Below, in pieces: positions 55,172 through 63,589 of a stretch of 64,000 bases of DNA (position 1 is its first letter; every line of letters begins with the position of its first letter). The DNA comes from Candidatus Binatus sp. GTDB lineage: Bacteria; Desulfobacterota; Binatia; Binatales; Binataceae. The notes below the pieces were generated by a model. The model ran no database searches. It was not told the origin of the DNA and saw only the letters and a program-made list of their open reading frames with translations. Both the position numbers and the translations under genes were made by a program. The DNA lies in contig NZ_JAUSKL010000066.1 of NCBI RefSeq assembly GCF_030646925.1, forward strand, positions 52,947 to 116,946, in the 5' to 3' direction.

Positions 55172-57295
55172 TTACGGCAATCGCCGCAGGATCACGGTCG
55201 AGTGGCCGGCGGCGTGGACTTCCTCGCCGCCGGAGTGAATCCGCTTGCTCTCTGACATCGTCGGCTGCGTGGTATCGAGAATCACGACCCATCGATTTCC
55301 AAAGCTCCGCGCCGGCAGGCGGAACTCCATCGGCTCCTGGTACGCATTGAAAATCAGGAAGAAGCTGTCGTCACTTGGCGTGCTGCCGTCGCGATTGCGC
55401 TCCCTGATGGCGCGGCCGTTGACGAACATCCCGAGCGTCTTTGCATAGCCGACGCCCCAGTCCTCAGCCGTCATCTCGGCGCCGTCGGGCCGGAACCATG
55501 CGAGGTCTTTCACGCGAGCGCCCTTCGGCGGCCGGCCGGTGAACCATCCGCGGCGGCGAAACACCCGATGGCGGCGGCGGAGTTGAATCAGGCGGCGGGT
55601 GAAGTCGAGCAGGTTCGGATCGGCGCTGGCCCAATCGATCCACGAGGTGCGATTGTCCTGGCTGTAGGCGTTGTTGTTGCCGTTCTGCGTGCGGCCGATC
55701 TCGTCGCCCGCGAGTAGCATCGGCACGCCCTGCGCCAGCATCAGCGTGGCGAGGAAGTTGCGCTTCTGCTGCTCGCGCGTCGCGAGCACGGCGGGATCGT
55801 GCGACGGACCTTCGACGCCGCAGTTCCATGAGCGATTGTGACTCTCGCCGTCGTGATTGTCCTCGCCATTCGCCTCGTTGTGTTTCTCGTTGTATGAAAC
55901 TAGGTCGGCCAGCGTGAAGCCGTCGTGCGCCGAGACGAAATTGATGCTGGCCTGCGGCGCGCGGCTGTCCGCTTGGTACAAATCCGAACTGCCGGTGATG
56001 CGCGAGGCGAATTCGCCCATCGTGTAGCTCGCGCCGCGCCAGAAATCGCGCACCGAGTCGCGGAACTTGCCGTTCCATTCCTTCCAGTTGACCGGAAACT
56101 GCGCGACGCGGTAGCCGCCCTCGCCGATATCCCACGGCTCGGCGATCAGCTTGACCTTCGCCAGCACCGGATCCTGCGCAATCGCGGCAAGGAACGCGCT
56201 CCCGCCGAATTCGCCCTGCGGACCGCGCGCGAGCGTCGTCGCCAAATCGAAGCGAAACCCGTCCACGTGCATCTCGAGCACCCAGTAGCGGAGACTGTCC
56301 ATCACGAGTTGCAGCACGCGCGGGTGAATCAGGTTGAGCGAGTTGCCGGTGCCGGTGAAATCCTCGGTGAGGCGCCGATCGTCGCGGCGCAGCCGGTAGT
56401 ACGCCGCGTTGTCGATCCCGCGAAAGCAAATCGTCGGACCGGTCTGATTGCCCTCGCCGGTGTGGTTGTACACGACGTCGAGAATCACCTCGATTCCGGC
56501 GCGATGAAACGCGCGCACCATCGATTTGAATTCTGCGATCGGCGAAATTTCTTCGCGCGGCGAAGCGAAGCGAATCGCGGGCGCGAAAAATCCAACCGTG
56601 TTGTAGCCCCAGTAATTGCTCAGCCCCGCGTGATGAAGCATCCGCTCAGGCCCCGTCTGATGAACCGGCAGCAACTCGATCGCGGTTACGCCGAGCGACG
56701 CGAGATATCCGATCACCGCTGGCGTGGCGAGGCCGGCATACGTCCCGCGCAATTCGGCGGGAACCTCGGGATGCAACGCCGTCATGCCTTTGACATGCGC
56801 CTCGTAGATGATCGTGTCCGCCCACGGCGTCCGAGGATTGCGGTCGGCGTCCCAGTCGAAGGACGGATCGGTGACGACGCATTTCGGCATCGACGCCGCG
56901 CTATCGACATTGCTCGGGCGGATCGCGCCGCGCGCGCCGACGCGATATCCGAGCATCGCTTCGTTCCACTCAGGTTCGCGATCGAGCAAGCGCGCGTATG
57001 GATCGAGCAACAGCTTGGCGGGATTGAAGCGATGCCCGGCGGCAGGATCGTAAGCGCCCGCGACGCGATAGCCGTAACGCTGGCCGGGGTGAAGGCCTTC
57101 GATATACGCGTGCCAGACGTGTTCGATGCGATCGGCGAGCGCGATGCGGGTTTCGGCATCGGCGTCATCGAACAGGCACAGCGTCACGCCGGCCGCATGC
57201 TCGGAAAAAATCGCGAAGTTGACTCCCGCGCCGTCCCACGTGGCGCCGAGTGGGGCATGCGCGCCGGGCAATGGTTCATGGTTTTTTTTTGGCAT
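55172..57295 (-). CDS. glgX: Glycogen debranching enzyme GlgX
   Basis: A 707-residue GH13 enzyme from ATG 57295; a TTG at 57337 would add 14 residues. The N-terminal CBM48-like domain (LGATWDGAGVNFAIFSEHA) is followed by the TIM barrel with DVVYNHTGEGN, the catalytic Asp region (HVDGFRFDLATTLARGP), Glu (VKLIAEPWDIGEGGY) and FVSAHDGFTLADLVSYN. It hydrolyses alpha-1,6 branches during glycogen breakdown. No other glycogen gene is nearby. Divergent from the HCCA-isomerase-like gene. Confidence 0.95.
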   Translation of the reverse strand: MPKKNHEPLPGAHAPLGATWDGAGVNFAIFSEHAAGVTLCLFDDADAETRIALADRIEHVWHAYIEGLHPGQRYGYRVAGAYDPAAGHRFNPAKLLLDPYARLLDREPEWNEAMLGYRVGARGAIRPSNVDSAASMPKCVVTDPSFDWDADRNPRTPWADTIIYEAHVKGMTALHPEVPAELRGTYAGLATPAVIGYLASLGVTAIELLPVHQTGPERMLHHAGLSNYWGYNTVGFFAPAIRFASPREEISPIAEFKSMVRAFHRAGIEVILDVVYNHTGEGNQTGPTICFRGIDNAAYYRLRRDDRRLTEDFTGTGNSLNLIHPRVLQLVMDSLRYWVLEMHVDGFRFDLATTLARGPQGEFGGSAFLAAIAQDPVLAKVKLIAEPWDIGEGGYRVAQFPVNWKEWNGKFRDSVRDFWRGASYTMGEFASRITGSSDLYQADSRAPQASINFVSAHDGFTLADLVSYNEKHNEANGEDNHDGESHNRSWNCGVEGPSHDPAVLATREQQKRNFLATLMLAQGVPMLLAGDEIGRTQNGNNNAYSQDNRTSWIDWASADPNLLDFTRRLIQLRRRHRVFRRRGWFTGRPPKGARVKDLAWFRPDGAEMTAEDWGVGYAKTLGMFVNGRAIRERNRDGSTPSDDSFFLIFNAYQEPMEFRLPARSFGNRWVVILDTTQPTMSESKRIHSGGEEVHAAGHSTVILRRLP

Positions 57296-57443
57296 CGGAT
57301 GGGGGCGCGTCGCGACGAAGCACGAAATTAATGGCAAGCCGCTCGCCGATCTTCAACCGCTCGATGCTGAGCGGCGCGTGAATGATAAGTAAAATCGGTT
57401 GTGAGATCGATCGCGGTGCGCGATAGGATCGTTTCGGACGCAT

Positions 57444-58061
57444 ATGAAGACAGTCGATTTCTACTTCGATTTCTCGAGCACCAACAGCTACTTCGCGGCC
57501 TTCATGCTGCCGGAGATTTGCGAGCGCGCCGGCGCGCTCGTCATCTGGCGGCCAACGCATTTCGCGGCGCTGTTTCGCGGCGCCGGCTTCGACGTGATGG
57601 CGATGACGCGGCAGAAGGCGCGCTATCTCTGGCGCGATCACGAGCGCTACGCGGAATTCACCGGACTGCCGTTCAGGCGACCGACCCGCTTCCCGATCAA
57701 AACTTCGGCGGCGTTGCGAATCGTGCTCGCGGCAGGGCATCGGGCCGGCGCCGACGCGGATGTCGATGCGTGCGAACGCGCCAAGGGCGCCATCTCGCAG
57801 GCAATCATGCGCGCTTATTGGGAGCGCGATGAGGACATCGCCGATCGCGCCGTGCTGCGCACGATTGCTGCGCAAGCGGACTTCGACGCGGACGCGATAC
57901 TCGATACCGCAGACAGCGATTCAACCCGCCGCGGGCTGGCTGCGGCCACCGATGAGGCGATCGCGCGCGGCGTGTTTGGCGCGCCGACTTCGTTCGTCGG
58001 CGGCGAGATGTTCTGGGGCAAGGATCGGCTGGATTTCGTCGAGCGGTACCTGAAAAAGTAG
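57444..58061 (+). CDS. 2-hydroxychromene-2-carboxylate isomerase-like (DsbA/kappa GST fold) protein
   Basis: A 205-residue protein with the thioredoxin-like start VDFYFDFSSTNSYFA; the Ser of FSST replaces the catalytic Cys of DsbA, as in HCCA isomerase and kappa GST. GVFGAPTSFVGGEMFWGKDRLDFVERYL at the end is the typical cis-Pro loop and helix. Known members isomerise a glutathione-dependent intermediate in naphthalene-type degradation. The substrate here is not clear. Starts 148 bases from glgX, divergent. Confidence 0.88.
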   Translation: MKTVDFYFDFSSTNSYFAAFMLPEICERAGALVIWRPTHFAALFRGAGFDVMAMTRQKARYLWRDHERYAEFTGLPFRRPTRFPIKTSAALRIVLAAGHRAGADADVDACERAKGAISQAIMRAYWERDEDIADRAVLRTIAAQADFDADAILDTADSDSTRRGLAAATDEAIARGVFGAPTSFVGGEMFWGKDRLDFVERYLKK

Positions 58062-58141
58062 GGGGCCGCTCGGCGCCGCACCGGCGCGTCATAACACATC
58101 AAGATGGCGTCAAATCCGTCCTACAGTTCGTAACTTTTCTC

Positions 58142-58170
58142 TTGACAAAAAGTAGGTAACGAGAAATGAT
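58142..58170 (+). promoter_or_regulatory. Candidate sigma-70-type promoter upstream of the XRE gene
   Basis: TTGACA at 58142-58147, 17-base spacer, AATGAT at 58165-58170 (four of six matches to the -10 consensus). It lies about 120 bases before the XRE start. Recognition by the local housekeeping sigma factor is inferred. Confidence 0.4.
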
Positions 58171-58290
58171 TGCGCCCAGCATACGTTCGCAAGCGCTAAC
58201 GCAGCACGATCGGCTTTGTGACGTGTCGGAATCAACACGATGGCCCGATCGACTGCTTGAGGCATTAGAGGAAGCGAACAGGAGCCTTCG

Positions 58291-58716
58291 ATGTCGATAT
58301 CGAGAGCAAAATTCGGTCAGATGATTCGCAGCCGCCGGCGCCAGGCCAATATGACGCAGGAGCAGGTGGCGCGCCAGGTTGGAGCTTCGACGCCCTACGT
58401 CGGCCATCTCGAATCGGGCAAGCGGCATCCGTCCGACGAGATCGTTACGCGGCTGGCCGACGCGCTGGGCTTCGATCGGCGCGAACTGTTCTTCGTCGCG
58501 AATCCGCGTGCGAAGGAACTGCTCAATCCACGGGAGCAACAGCACGATCATTCGGCGTGGGATGAGTTCCGCCGGGCCGCTGGCCTGATTCGATCTCACG
58601 GCATCACCGACAAGGAAATGCATATGTTGTCGCAGGTCGCGCTGCTGGGCCAGGTTAGGAGTTCTCGCGACTTCATTTACATCTTGAATACAGTAAGGCA
58701 GGCATTGCTGTCGTAA
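58291..58716 (+). CDS. XRE family (Cro/C1-type) transcriptional regulator
   Basis: A 141-residue protein. The N-terminal helix-turn-helix (residues 5-65, FGQMIRSRRRQANMTQEQVA, RQVGASTPYVGHLESGKRHP) is followed by an uncharacterised helical C-terminal part (SAWDEFRRAAGLIRSHGITD). AGGAG lies 7 bases before the ATG. The next gene on the same strand, 205 bases away, encodes an ImmA/IrrE-like metallopeptidase, so the two may act as regulator and protease in a stress or mobile-element switch. Confidence 0.9.
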   Translation: MSISRAKFGQMIRSRRRQANMTQEQVARQVGASTPYVGHLESGKRHPSDEIVTRLADALGFDRRELFFVANPRAKELLNPREQQHDHSAWDEFRRAAGLIRSHGITDKEMHMLSQVALLGQVRSSRDFIYILNTVRQALLS

Positions 58717-58921
58717 AATAGCTATAGATAGCAAGAGGGCAGGGCTGGCGGGGAGAGCAAACGCCGGGAAAGCGACGGTAATAGAGCGCAGCGAAAGAAA
58801 ACCGCATCAAATTTGCCCAAACAAAGCGAAAATAGGTGCCTACAGATTGTAGCATCAGGTCTCGAAGTTATAGTAGGTTTATTTCCCCAACGAGGGGTCA
58901 GGTTGCCAATATGGTGAGTCT
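58717..58921. other. Gap between XRE and ImmA-like genes, no gene recognised
   Basis: An AT-richer 205-base gap. It probably contains a promoter for the metallopeptidase gene. No ribosome site precedes the ATG at 58922. Confidence 0.4.
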
Positions 58922-59785
58922 ATGAGCGCTGCCTTGATGTCCATCCCGTTCGCGAGTAGACGATCGTCGCCCGAACCGAGGGCGCGCGACACCCGCGAGG
59001 TCGATCGTCTCGTGTGGAGATTGCTCGACGAAATAAAGGTGCCCTTCGAATCGATGAGCTCGCGACTGATCAATCAGGCCGCCGACCTGAAAAAAGTTCT
59101 CTCGACCGACTATGCGGAAGTTCCCGCGCTGCCTGCGAAGCCTCTGCTGAAAGAGCTCGCACGACTGGTCGAAAACGACATCATCTCTTCCACCGATATG
59201 TGGAGGAGCATGCTCGACAACGGGGAGCAGTTGCGCGATCACCTCGGCCGGATGTTCGGTCCGCGCGAGCTGGAAGTGCGCACAGAACGTTACACCAAGG
59301 GCGCGGGCCTCGCGCTGCGGGGATTCTTCTGCCGCGCGAATCTCGGCAACTCGAGCAAGTTCGTGATCTTCGTGAACACCGCGCATCATCCCGGCGCCGT
59401 CGCCGCTACGTTCGGCCACGAACTCGGTCATTACATCTACGGCTCGCTGGTCGGAGAAAAGGCTCCCATGACCGCTTTCATGGAAGGCGCTTTCTCGAAC
59501 CATCTGGTCGAAGAGGATGAGCTGTTCGCGGACAGCCTGGTGGCGTTGTCGGCCTACAGCCTCGACAAGATGAAGGAGATCGGCGCGATCGCGAGCGTCA
59601 AGTCGGGCTCTTCGGACGATCTGTTCAATCGAATCAAGAAGGCCTACGACCTGCTGATTGCGCCCAATTACAATCTCGATTTGACCAAGGGCAAGGTCCC
59701 GGCGGCGTGGCGAGTGCGATACCTGACCTCGATGACGCACTTCTTCAAGCTGCGATGCGCGCTGCATCGTTCGTCGGGCGTGTGA
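58922..59785 (+). CDS. ImmA/IrrE-like (DUF955) metallopeptidase
   Basis: A 287-residue protein with the zincin motif HELGH at residues 166-170 (TFGHELGHYIYGSL) and a downstream acidic ligand region (HLVEEDELFADSLVALSA, near 195-210), matching the ImmA/IrrE pattern. There is no N-terminal HTH, so DNA binding is supplied by the upstream XRE protein if they work together. Such proteases cleave repressors after stress. The first 60 residues are basic or polar; ATG 58937 is an alternative start. Confidence 0.82.
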   Translation: MSAALMSIPFASRRSSPEPRARDTREVDRLVWRLLDEIKVPFESMSSRLINQAADLKKVLSTDYAEVPALPAKPLLKELARLVENDIISSTDMWRSMLDNGEQLRDHLGRMFGPRELEVRTERYTKGAGLALRGFFCRANLGNSSKFVIFVNTAHHPGAVAATFGHELGHYIYGSLVGEKAPMTAFMEGAFSNHLVEEDELFADSLVALSAYSLDKMKEIGAIASVKSGSSDDLFNRIKKAYDLLIAPNYNLDLTKGKVPAAWRVRYLTSMTHFFKLRCALHRSSGV

Positions 59786-59858
59786 CGATCGGGCGCCGGC
59801 GAACTCTGCACTGAAGCTAACGACGAGACCCGCCGCGGCGGCGCGACGCGCGTTGAAC

Positions 59859-60458
59859 CTATCGCGACGGTCGCTTCAGCGCGATTCCGGTGCGCGCCGC
59901 CTCCTCGACTTCGGAGTCGAGTTGCAAGCCGAAGCCATCGGCGAGCCGCGTCAGGTAGTTGAAAATCCCCACCACGTGGCCGACCTCGAGCAGCGCCTGA
60001 TCGTCGAAGCCCAGCTTGCGCAATGGCTCCCAATCTTCGGGCGTCATCCGCGTCGGCGTAGCACTCAGTTTCTCCGCGACGGTGCATAGCTCGCGCGTGC
60101 GCGCAGCGAGTTCCAGCTCACGCCAGCGGCGATGGCGAATCGCCTCGATCAGTGCGTCGTCGCCGCCTTCGACACGCAGAAACTCTGCGTGAGACTGCGT
60201 TCAGTAGTGACAATCCTGGGCCGATGCGGCGACGGCCGCGACGAGTTCTCGTTCTGCGCGCGTGAGCGCCCCCGGCGCGAACATGACCGTGGCGAACATC
60301 ATGCCGAAGGCGGGGCCGATTCGCGGATGCGCCGCGATCAGCCGGCCCATCGCCGGGATGTAACCGAAGTTGTACGGATGATCGTCGCCGCGGGCGGCGC
60401 CCATCTGCTCCGGATCGGGCAGCTTGACCCATGCCTCAGGTGTACTCTTTGATGGCAT
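59859..60458 (-). CDS. Selenoprotein: AhpD-like peroxidase-related protein with UGA-encoded Sec86
   Basis: ATG 60458 (GAGGAGGAA upstream) opens a frame that reaches TGA at 60201-60203 and then continues without interruption to TAG at 59859, 199 residues in total. The interrupted site is QDCHY-TGA-TQSHAEFLRVEG. Peroxidase-related AhpD proteins carry C-H-Y-C-x3-H there, so Sec replaces the second Cys (C83, U86, His90; Glu69/Glu71 upstream). The downstream part (PEDWEPLRKLGFDDQALLEV) is the usual C-terminal half. A perfect 7-bp SECIS-like hairpin follows the UGA. Predicted role: hydroperoxide or disulfide reduction. Gene callers would report only an 85-residue N-terminal piece. Confidence 0.88.
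60173..60191 (-). promoter_or_regulatory. Candidate bacterial SECIS element of the AhpD-like gene
   Basis: The transcript segment CACGCAGAGUUUCUGCGUG starts 10 bases after the UGA: a perfect 7-bp stem (CACGCAG with CUGCGUG) closing the loop AGUUU. The loop G lies 18 bases after the UGA and is followed by U. The loop and upper stem match those of the ArsC/Spx-like gene. Confidence 0.82.
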
Positions 60459-60510
60459 CACGGTTCCTCCTCGCGCGATTTCAGGCGGCCGCAGACCATG
60501 AGGTAGCACA

Positions 60511-61155
60511 ATGGAACATTCGGAGCGAAGTTACATCCCGGCCGCGGGACAGCATTGGATGCTCCCGTTGTACGACACGATGGTCTGGATGCTCGGCGGC
60601 GACGCGTCGCGGCGAAAGCTGATCGAGCAGGCTGCAATCCAGGGCGGGCATCGCGTGCTCGATATCGGATGCGGCACCGGCTCGCTCGCGGTGATGCTGA
60701 AGAAGACGCATCCGGGCGCGGAGGTGGTCGGGCTTGACCCGGATCCGAAGGTGCTATCGATCGCGCGGGGGAAGGCGGAACGATCGGGCGTGCGGATCGA
60801 GTTCGATCAGGGCTTCTCGGATCACCTGGCGTATGCCGGCGCGTCGTTCGACCGCGTGTTCTCGTCGTTCATGTTCCATCACCTGCCGCATGAGGAGAGA
60901 TCGGCGACGCTCGCCGAGATCCGCCGCGTGCTTAAAACGGGCGGGTCGCTTCACCTGGTCGATTTCGTGCCGGCGCGGAGCGGCTTTGCCCGTGCGATGG
61001 GACATCTGTTCCACGGCGGACACCACGGCATCGAGGATCAAGTTGTACCGCTGATGGAAAAAGCGGGCTTCGCCGATTCTGCGGAAGTGGAATACGGCAG
61101 CACTCTGTTCGGCAGCATCGCGTACTTCCGGGCTTGTAGAAAAGCGATCAACTAA
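60511..61155 (+). CDS. Class I SAM-dependent methyltransferase
   Basis: A 214-residue protein with the SAM motif HRVLDIGCGTGSLAVMLKK, acidic loop VVGLDPDPKV, and motif III-like GGSLHLVDFVPA. FMFHHLPHEERSATLAEIRRVLK is typical for the UbiE/Coq5-like group. The acceptor substrate is unknown. The ATG lies 52 bases from the divergent selenoprotein start. Its last 113 coding bases before the end recur at 62790-62902. Confidence 0.92.
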   Translation: MEHSERSYIPAAGQHWMLPLYDTMVWMLGGDASRRKLIEQAAIQGGHRVLDIGCGTGSLAVMLKKTHPGAEVVGLDPDPKVLSIARGKAERSGVRIEFDQGFSDHLAYAGASFDRVFSSFMFHHLPHEERSATLAEIRRVLKTGGSLHLVDFVPARSGFARAMGHLFHGGHHGIEDQVVPLMEKAGFADSAEVEYGSTLFGSIAYFRACRKAIN

Positions 61156-61226
61156 GCTCGGCGCCGCCGTGACTCGGTCCGCGAAAGACCGCCACTACGA
61201 TCGCAGATGCGAACTGGCCCACGCCG

Positions 61227-62192
61227 TCATGCGGAGCTTCCGATGCGCGCAACAAAATCATTGAAGAGCGCGTCGAGGTCGTCGTGTCTCGCGAGCTGCG
61301 TTCGCCAATGCGCGGGGATCGCTTCGACACCGTAGCGGATACCGGCGAGCGCACCCGTGATCGCGGCGGTGGTGTCGGTATCGTCGCCGAGATTGACCGC
61401 GCTCAGCACGGCCTGATCGAAACTGCTGGACTTAAGCAGGCACCAGAGGCTCGCTTCCAACGCGTCGATCACGTAACCGGACCCTCTTATATCGCGCTGA
61501 TCGAGCTTCTTGAGCTTGCCCGCTGAGGCGATTCGAGCGTAGGTGCGCAATTCCGAAGCAAATGGATCCACACGGTAATGCGCCTTTGCGATCTTCCAAG
61601 CCTTGTCGATCGACGCGGCGGCGCCGGCGCCGGCAATCAGGTGTTGAGCGATCAGGCAAAAGATGGCGCAACCGGCTTGCGAGCGCTCGTGCCGATGGGT
61701 CAAGGCGGAAAATCGATGCGCAGCCTCGATCGTTTCAGGTGCTGCGCGGCCGGTGAACCAGATCGCCACCGGCAGGATACGCATTAATGAGCCGTTGCCG
61801 TTGGAAAAATCGTCGTCACGGCCAGCCTTGAGCGGATCAACGCCGCGTGAGAGCCGTCGAATCGCATAGGCGGTCGTATTTCCAACGTCGAAGACGCGGC
61901 CATGCGGAGTCCAAATCTCCTCGTCGAGCCATCGCACGAACGACTGGCCGAGCGCTTGATAATCCTCGCCGGCGCGCAGCAGGGTTTCGACGGTGCAAAG
62001 GGTCAGCGAAGTGTCGTCGGACCACGTGCCCGGCGGCTGGTTGTGCGTGCCATGGCCGCGCAAATCCGTAACCGGGTCGCGATCGCGCTCCCCGCGGCTG
62101 CAGAACTCGACCGGGACGCCGAGCGCGTCGCCGACCGCGACTCCCCAAAGTCCGCCGAGAATCCTGCTCCTTGGTGAAAGGTCAGAACTCAT
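61227..62192 (-). CDS. ADP-ribosylglycohydrolase (DraG-like) family protein
   Basis: A 321-residue protein from ATG 62192; a longer frame to 62393 is unsupported. Metal-binding motifs: GTWSDDTSLTLCTVE near residue 55 and NLGDDTDTTAAITGALAG near residue 270, plus GNGSLMRILPVAIW. The fold removes ADP-ribose from proteins or small molecules using two Mg ions. An antitoxin-like gene lies 204 bases upstream on the same strand. The whole block is flanked by the methyltransferase end duplication. Confidence 0.92.
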   Translation of the reverse strand: MSSDLSPRSRILGGLWGVAVGDALGVPVEFCSRGERDRDPVTDLRGHGTHNQPPGTWSDDTSLTLCTVETLLRAGEDYQALGQSFVRWLDEEIWTPHGRVFDVGNTTAYAIRRLSRGVDPLKAGRDDDFSNGNGSLMRILPVAIWFTGRAAPETIEAAHRFSALTHRHERSQAGCAIFCLIAQHLIAGAGAAASIDKAWKIAKAHYRVDPFASELRTYARIASAGKLKKLDQRDIRGSGYVIDALEASLWCLLKSSSFDQAVLSAVNLGDDTDTTAAITGALAGIRYGVEAIPAHWRTQLARHDDLDALFNDFVARIGSSA

Positions 62193-62396
62193 CGTTCGCT
62201 TCCCATCAAACCACGCCAGCCGCAGACCTTCGCAGACGCAGGTTCGGCGGTCGTCCTCACAACACAGCCGTGGGCAGCTCTGGGCGCTTCGGCTCTTCTG
62301 CCGATTACTTTGGATTGATCGATGGTGGAGAGCAGCATCTCTAAACAGATTTGGTGCGAGGGAAATCGGTACCCGTCCGACTGGATATCGCACCTA

Positions 62397-62657
62397 TCAG
62401 GCGCTGGGTGAGGGTCGGGCGACTAGCCGATCGGAGTAGATGTTCGCGATCAGCTCGTCGGCGTCGATCATGCCGTTCCAAGCCCCTGCTGCGCGAAGCA
62501 ACGCGTCTCTGTCGGCTGCTTCGACCGGCTCCGAAAGAGTGACCACAACCTCGGCTCCTTCGGGAAGAGAGATTCGTTCGAGCAAATCCAGACTGCTACC
62601 ACGCACTCGCGCGCGGATACTCCGCCGTTTGCCTGTTGTCGTATTGGGCTTTGCCAT
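62397..62657 (-). CDS. Antitoxin-like small protein (DUF104/AF2212-like)
   Basis: An 86-residue protein: SIRARVRGSSLDLLERISLP, EGAEVVVTL, DRDALLRAAGAWNGMIDADELIANIYSDRL. This order (short beta domain, then AGxWxGxxDAxxLIxxIYxxR) is typical of antitoxins that pair with PIN toxins. No PIN gene follows: the next 200 bases are without a clear frame and lead to the ADP-ribosylglycohydrolase. It is either an orphan antitoxin or a partner to something unrecognised. Confidence 0.65.
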   Translation of the reverse strand: MAKPNTTTGKRRSIRARVRGSSLDLLERISLPEGAEVVVTLSEPVEAADRDALLRAAGAWNGMIDADELIANIYSDRLVARPSPSA

Positions 62658-62789
62658 CCAACCAAGCTATCCGGCTTTTCTGCGCGGGACAACGAGCGGG
62701 TTTCTTCAGTCACGGAGCGCGCAAAACCGGCAAGTCCTCACCTGGCGCGCCAAAATCCTAAAAAAAATGGTGGAGGCGGGGGTGGTGGG
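62658..62789. other. Short gap before the duplicated methyltransferase fragment
   Basis: No gene recognised. It ends in A-rich and G-rich runs (CTAAAAAAAATGGTGGAGGC near 62758) that mark the left border of the duplication at 62790. Confidence 0.4.
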
Positions 62790-62915
62790 CACCACGGCAT
62801 CGAAGATCAAGTTGTACCGCTGATGGAAAAAGCGGGCTTCGCCGATTCTGCGGAAGTGGAATACGGCAGCACTCTGTTCGGCAGCATCGCGTATTTCCGC
62901 GCCCGCAACCCATGA
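62790..62915 (+). pseudogene. Duplicated 3' end of the methyltransferase gene
   Basis: Bases 62790-62902 match 61021-61133 with three differences in 113 bases, each at a third codon position (GAG/GAA, TAC/TAT, CGG/CGC). It encodes HHGIEDQVVPLMEKAGFADS, AEVEYGSTLFGSIAYFRA and RNP before TGA. The N-terminal three quarters and start are missing. It lies past the ADP-ribosylglycohydrolase/antitoxin block. Confidence 0.85.
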
Positions 62916-63087
62916 GATGGACGGACCGAGGGCTCTTGCTAGAGCATCGGTGCGCTTTCTGGTAATAGGACGGAGTGGGGTGTTTTGGGTTTCCCGGAAT
63001 ACTCTGCACTGAGAATCGGCGGAGCCAGAGTCCGCGTCGCGGCAAGAACTAATTCCGAACACTACTTCGAAAAAGGAGAGCATTCCG

Positions 63088-63474
63088 ATGAGCGTAAAAG
63101 AAATTGAATCCGCGGTTCAGGAACTCGCTGCTGCGTTCAACAAGATGGACATGAAGGCGGCGGTGAATCTCTTTTCGGAGAATCTCGAGGTTTTCGATCA
63201 CGTGCCGTACCGCTTCGACAACAAGAAGCAGTTCGCCGATTTCCTGACGCCCGCGTTTTCGGGACTTGCCAGCGCCCACTTCGGCTTCCGCCAACTCTCA
63301 TGCCGCATGATCAACGACGGCGCCGCGGTCGCCAACGCATACGACACCTTCACCGGCATCACCAAGGACGGCAAGCCGATGACGCTTCATGGCCGCACCA
63401 CGTTGGTGTTCGCCAAGGAAGCGGGCCAATGGAAGATCGTGAGCGCGCACTTCTCACCCCTGCCAAAGGAATAG
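63088..63474 (+). CDS. SnoaL-like/NTF2-fold protein
   Basis: A 128-residue protein with the NTF2-like pattern: an N-terminal helix pair (IESAVQELAAAFNKMDMKAAVNLF), FSENLEVFDHVPYRFDNKKQF, then a curved sheet ending in GRTTLVFAKEAGQWKIVSAHFS. Such proteins are small hydrolases, cyclases or ligand-binding proteins, often tied to ketosteroid-isomerase-like chemistry. AAGGAGAG precedes the ATG. Function unknown. Confidence 0.88.
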   Translation: MSVKEIESAVQELAAAFNKMDMKAAVNLFSENLEVFDHVPYRFDNKKQFADFLTPAFSGLASAHFGFRQLSCRMINDGAAVANAYDTFTGITKDGKPMTLHGRTTLVFAKEAGQWKIVSAHFSPLPKE

Positions 63475-63498
63475 AACCACTCACGAGAAGTAGATTTG

Positions 63499-63541
63499 GC
63501 GACTTCGCCCGTCCGAAAATAAAATTCGACGGGGAAGTCGC
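63499..63541 (+). terminator. Long imperfect hairpin after the SnoaL-like gene
   Basis: GCGACTTCGCCCGTC pairs with GACGGGGAAGTCGC around an AT-rich loop, with one bulged base. There is no T run afterwards, so it may be a Rho-dependent end structure or a processing signal. Confidence 0.4.
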
Positions 63542-63589
63542 ATTCCTCAATGGAACATGAAGGTATTTTGACACAACAGAAATGGAAAC

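Noticed and set aside
55925..57331. 468-codon open frame antisense to glgX
   Set aside because: glgX has all GH13 motifs; the antisense frame has none.
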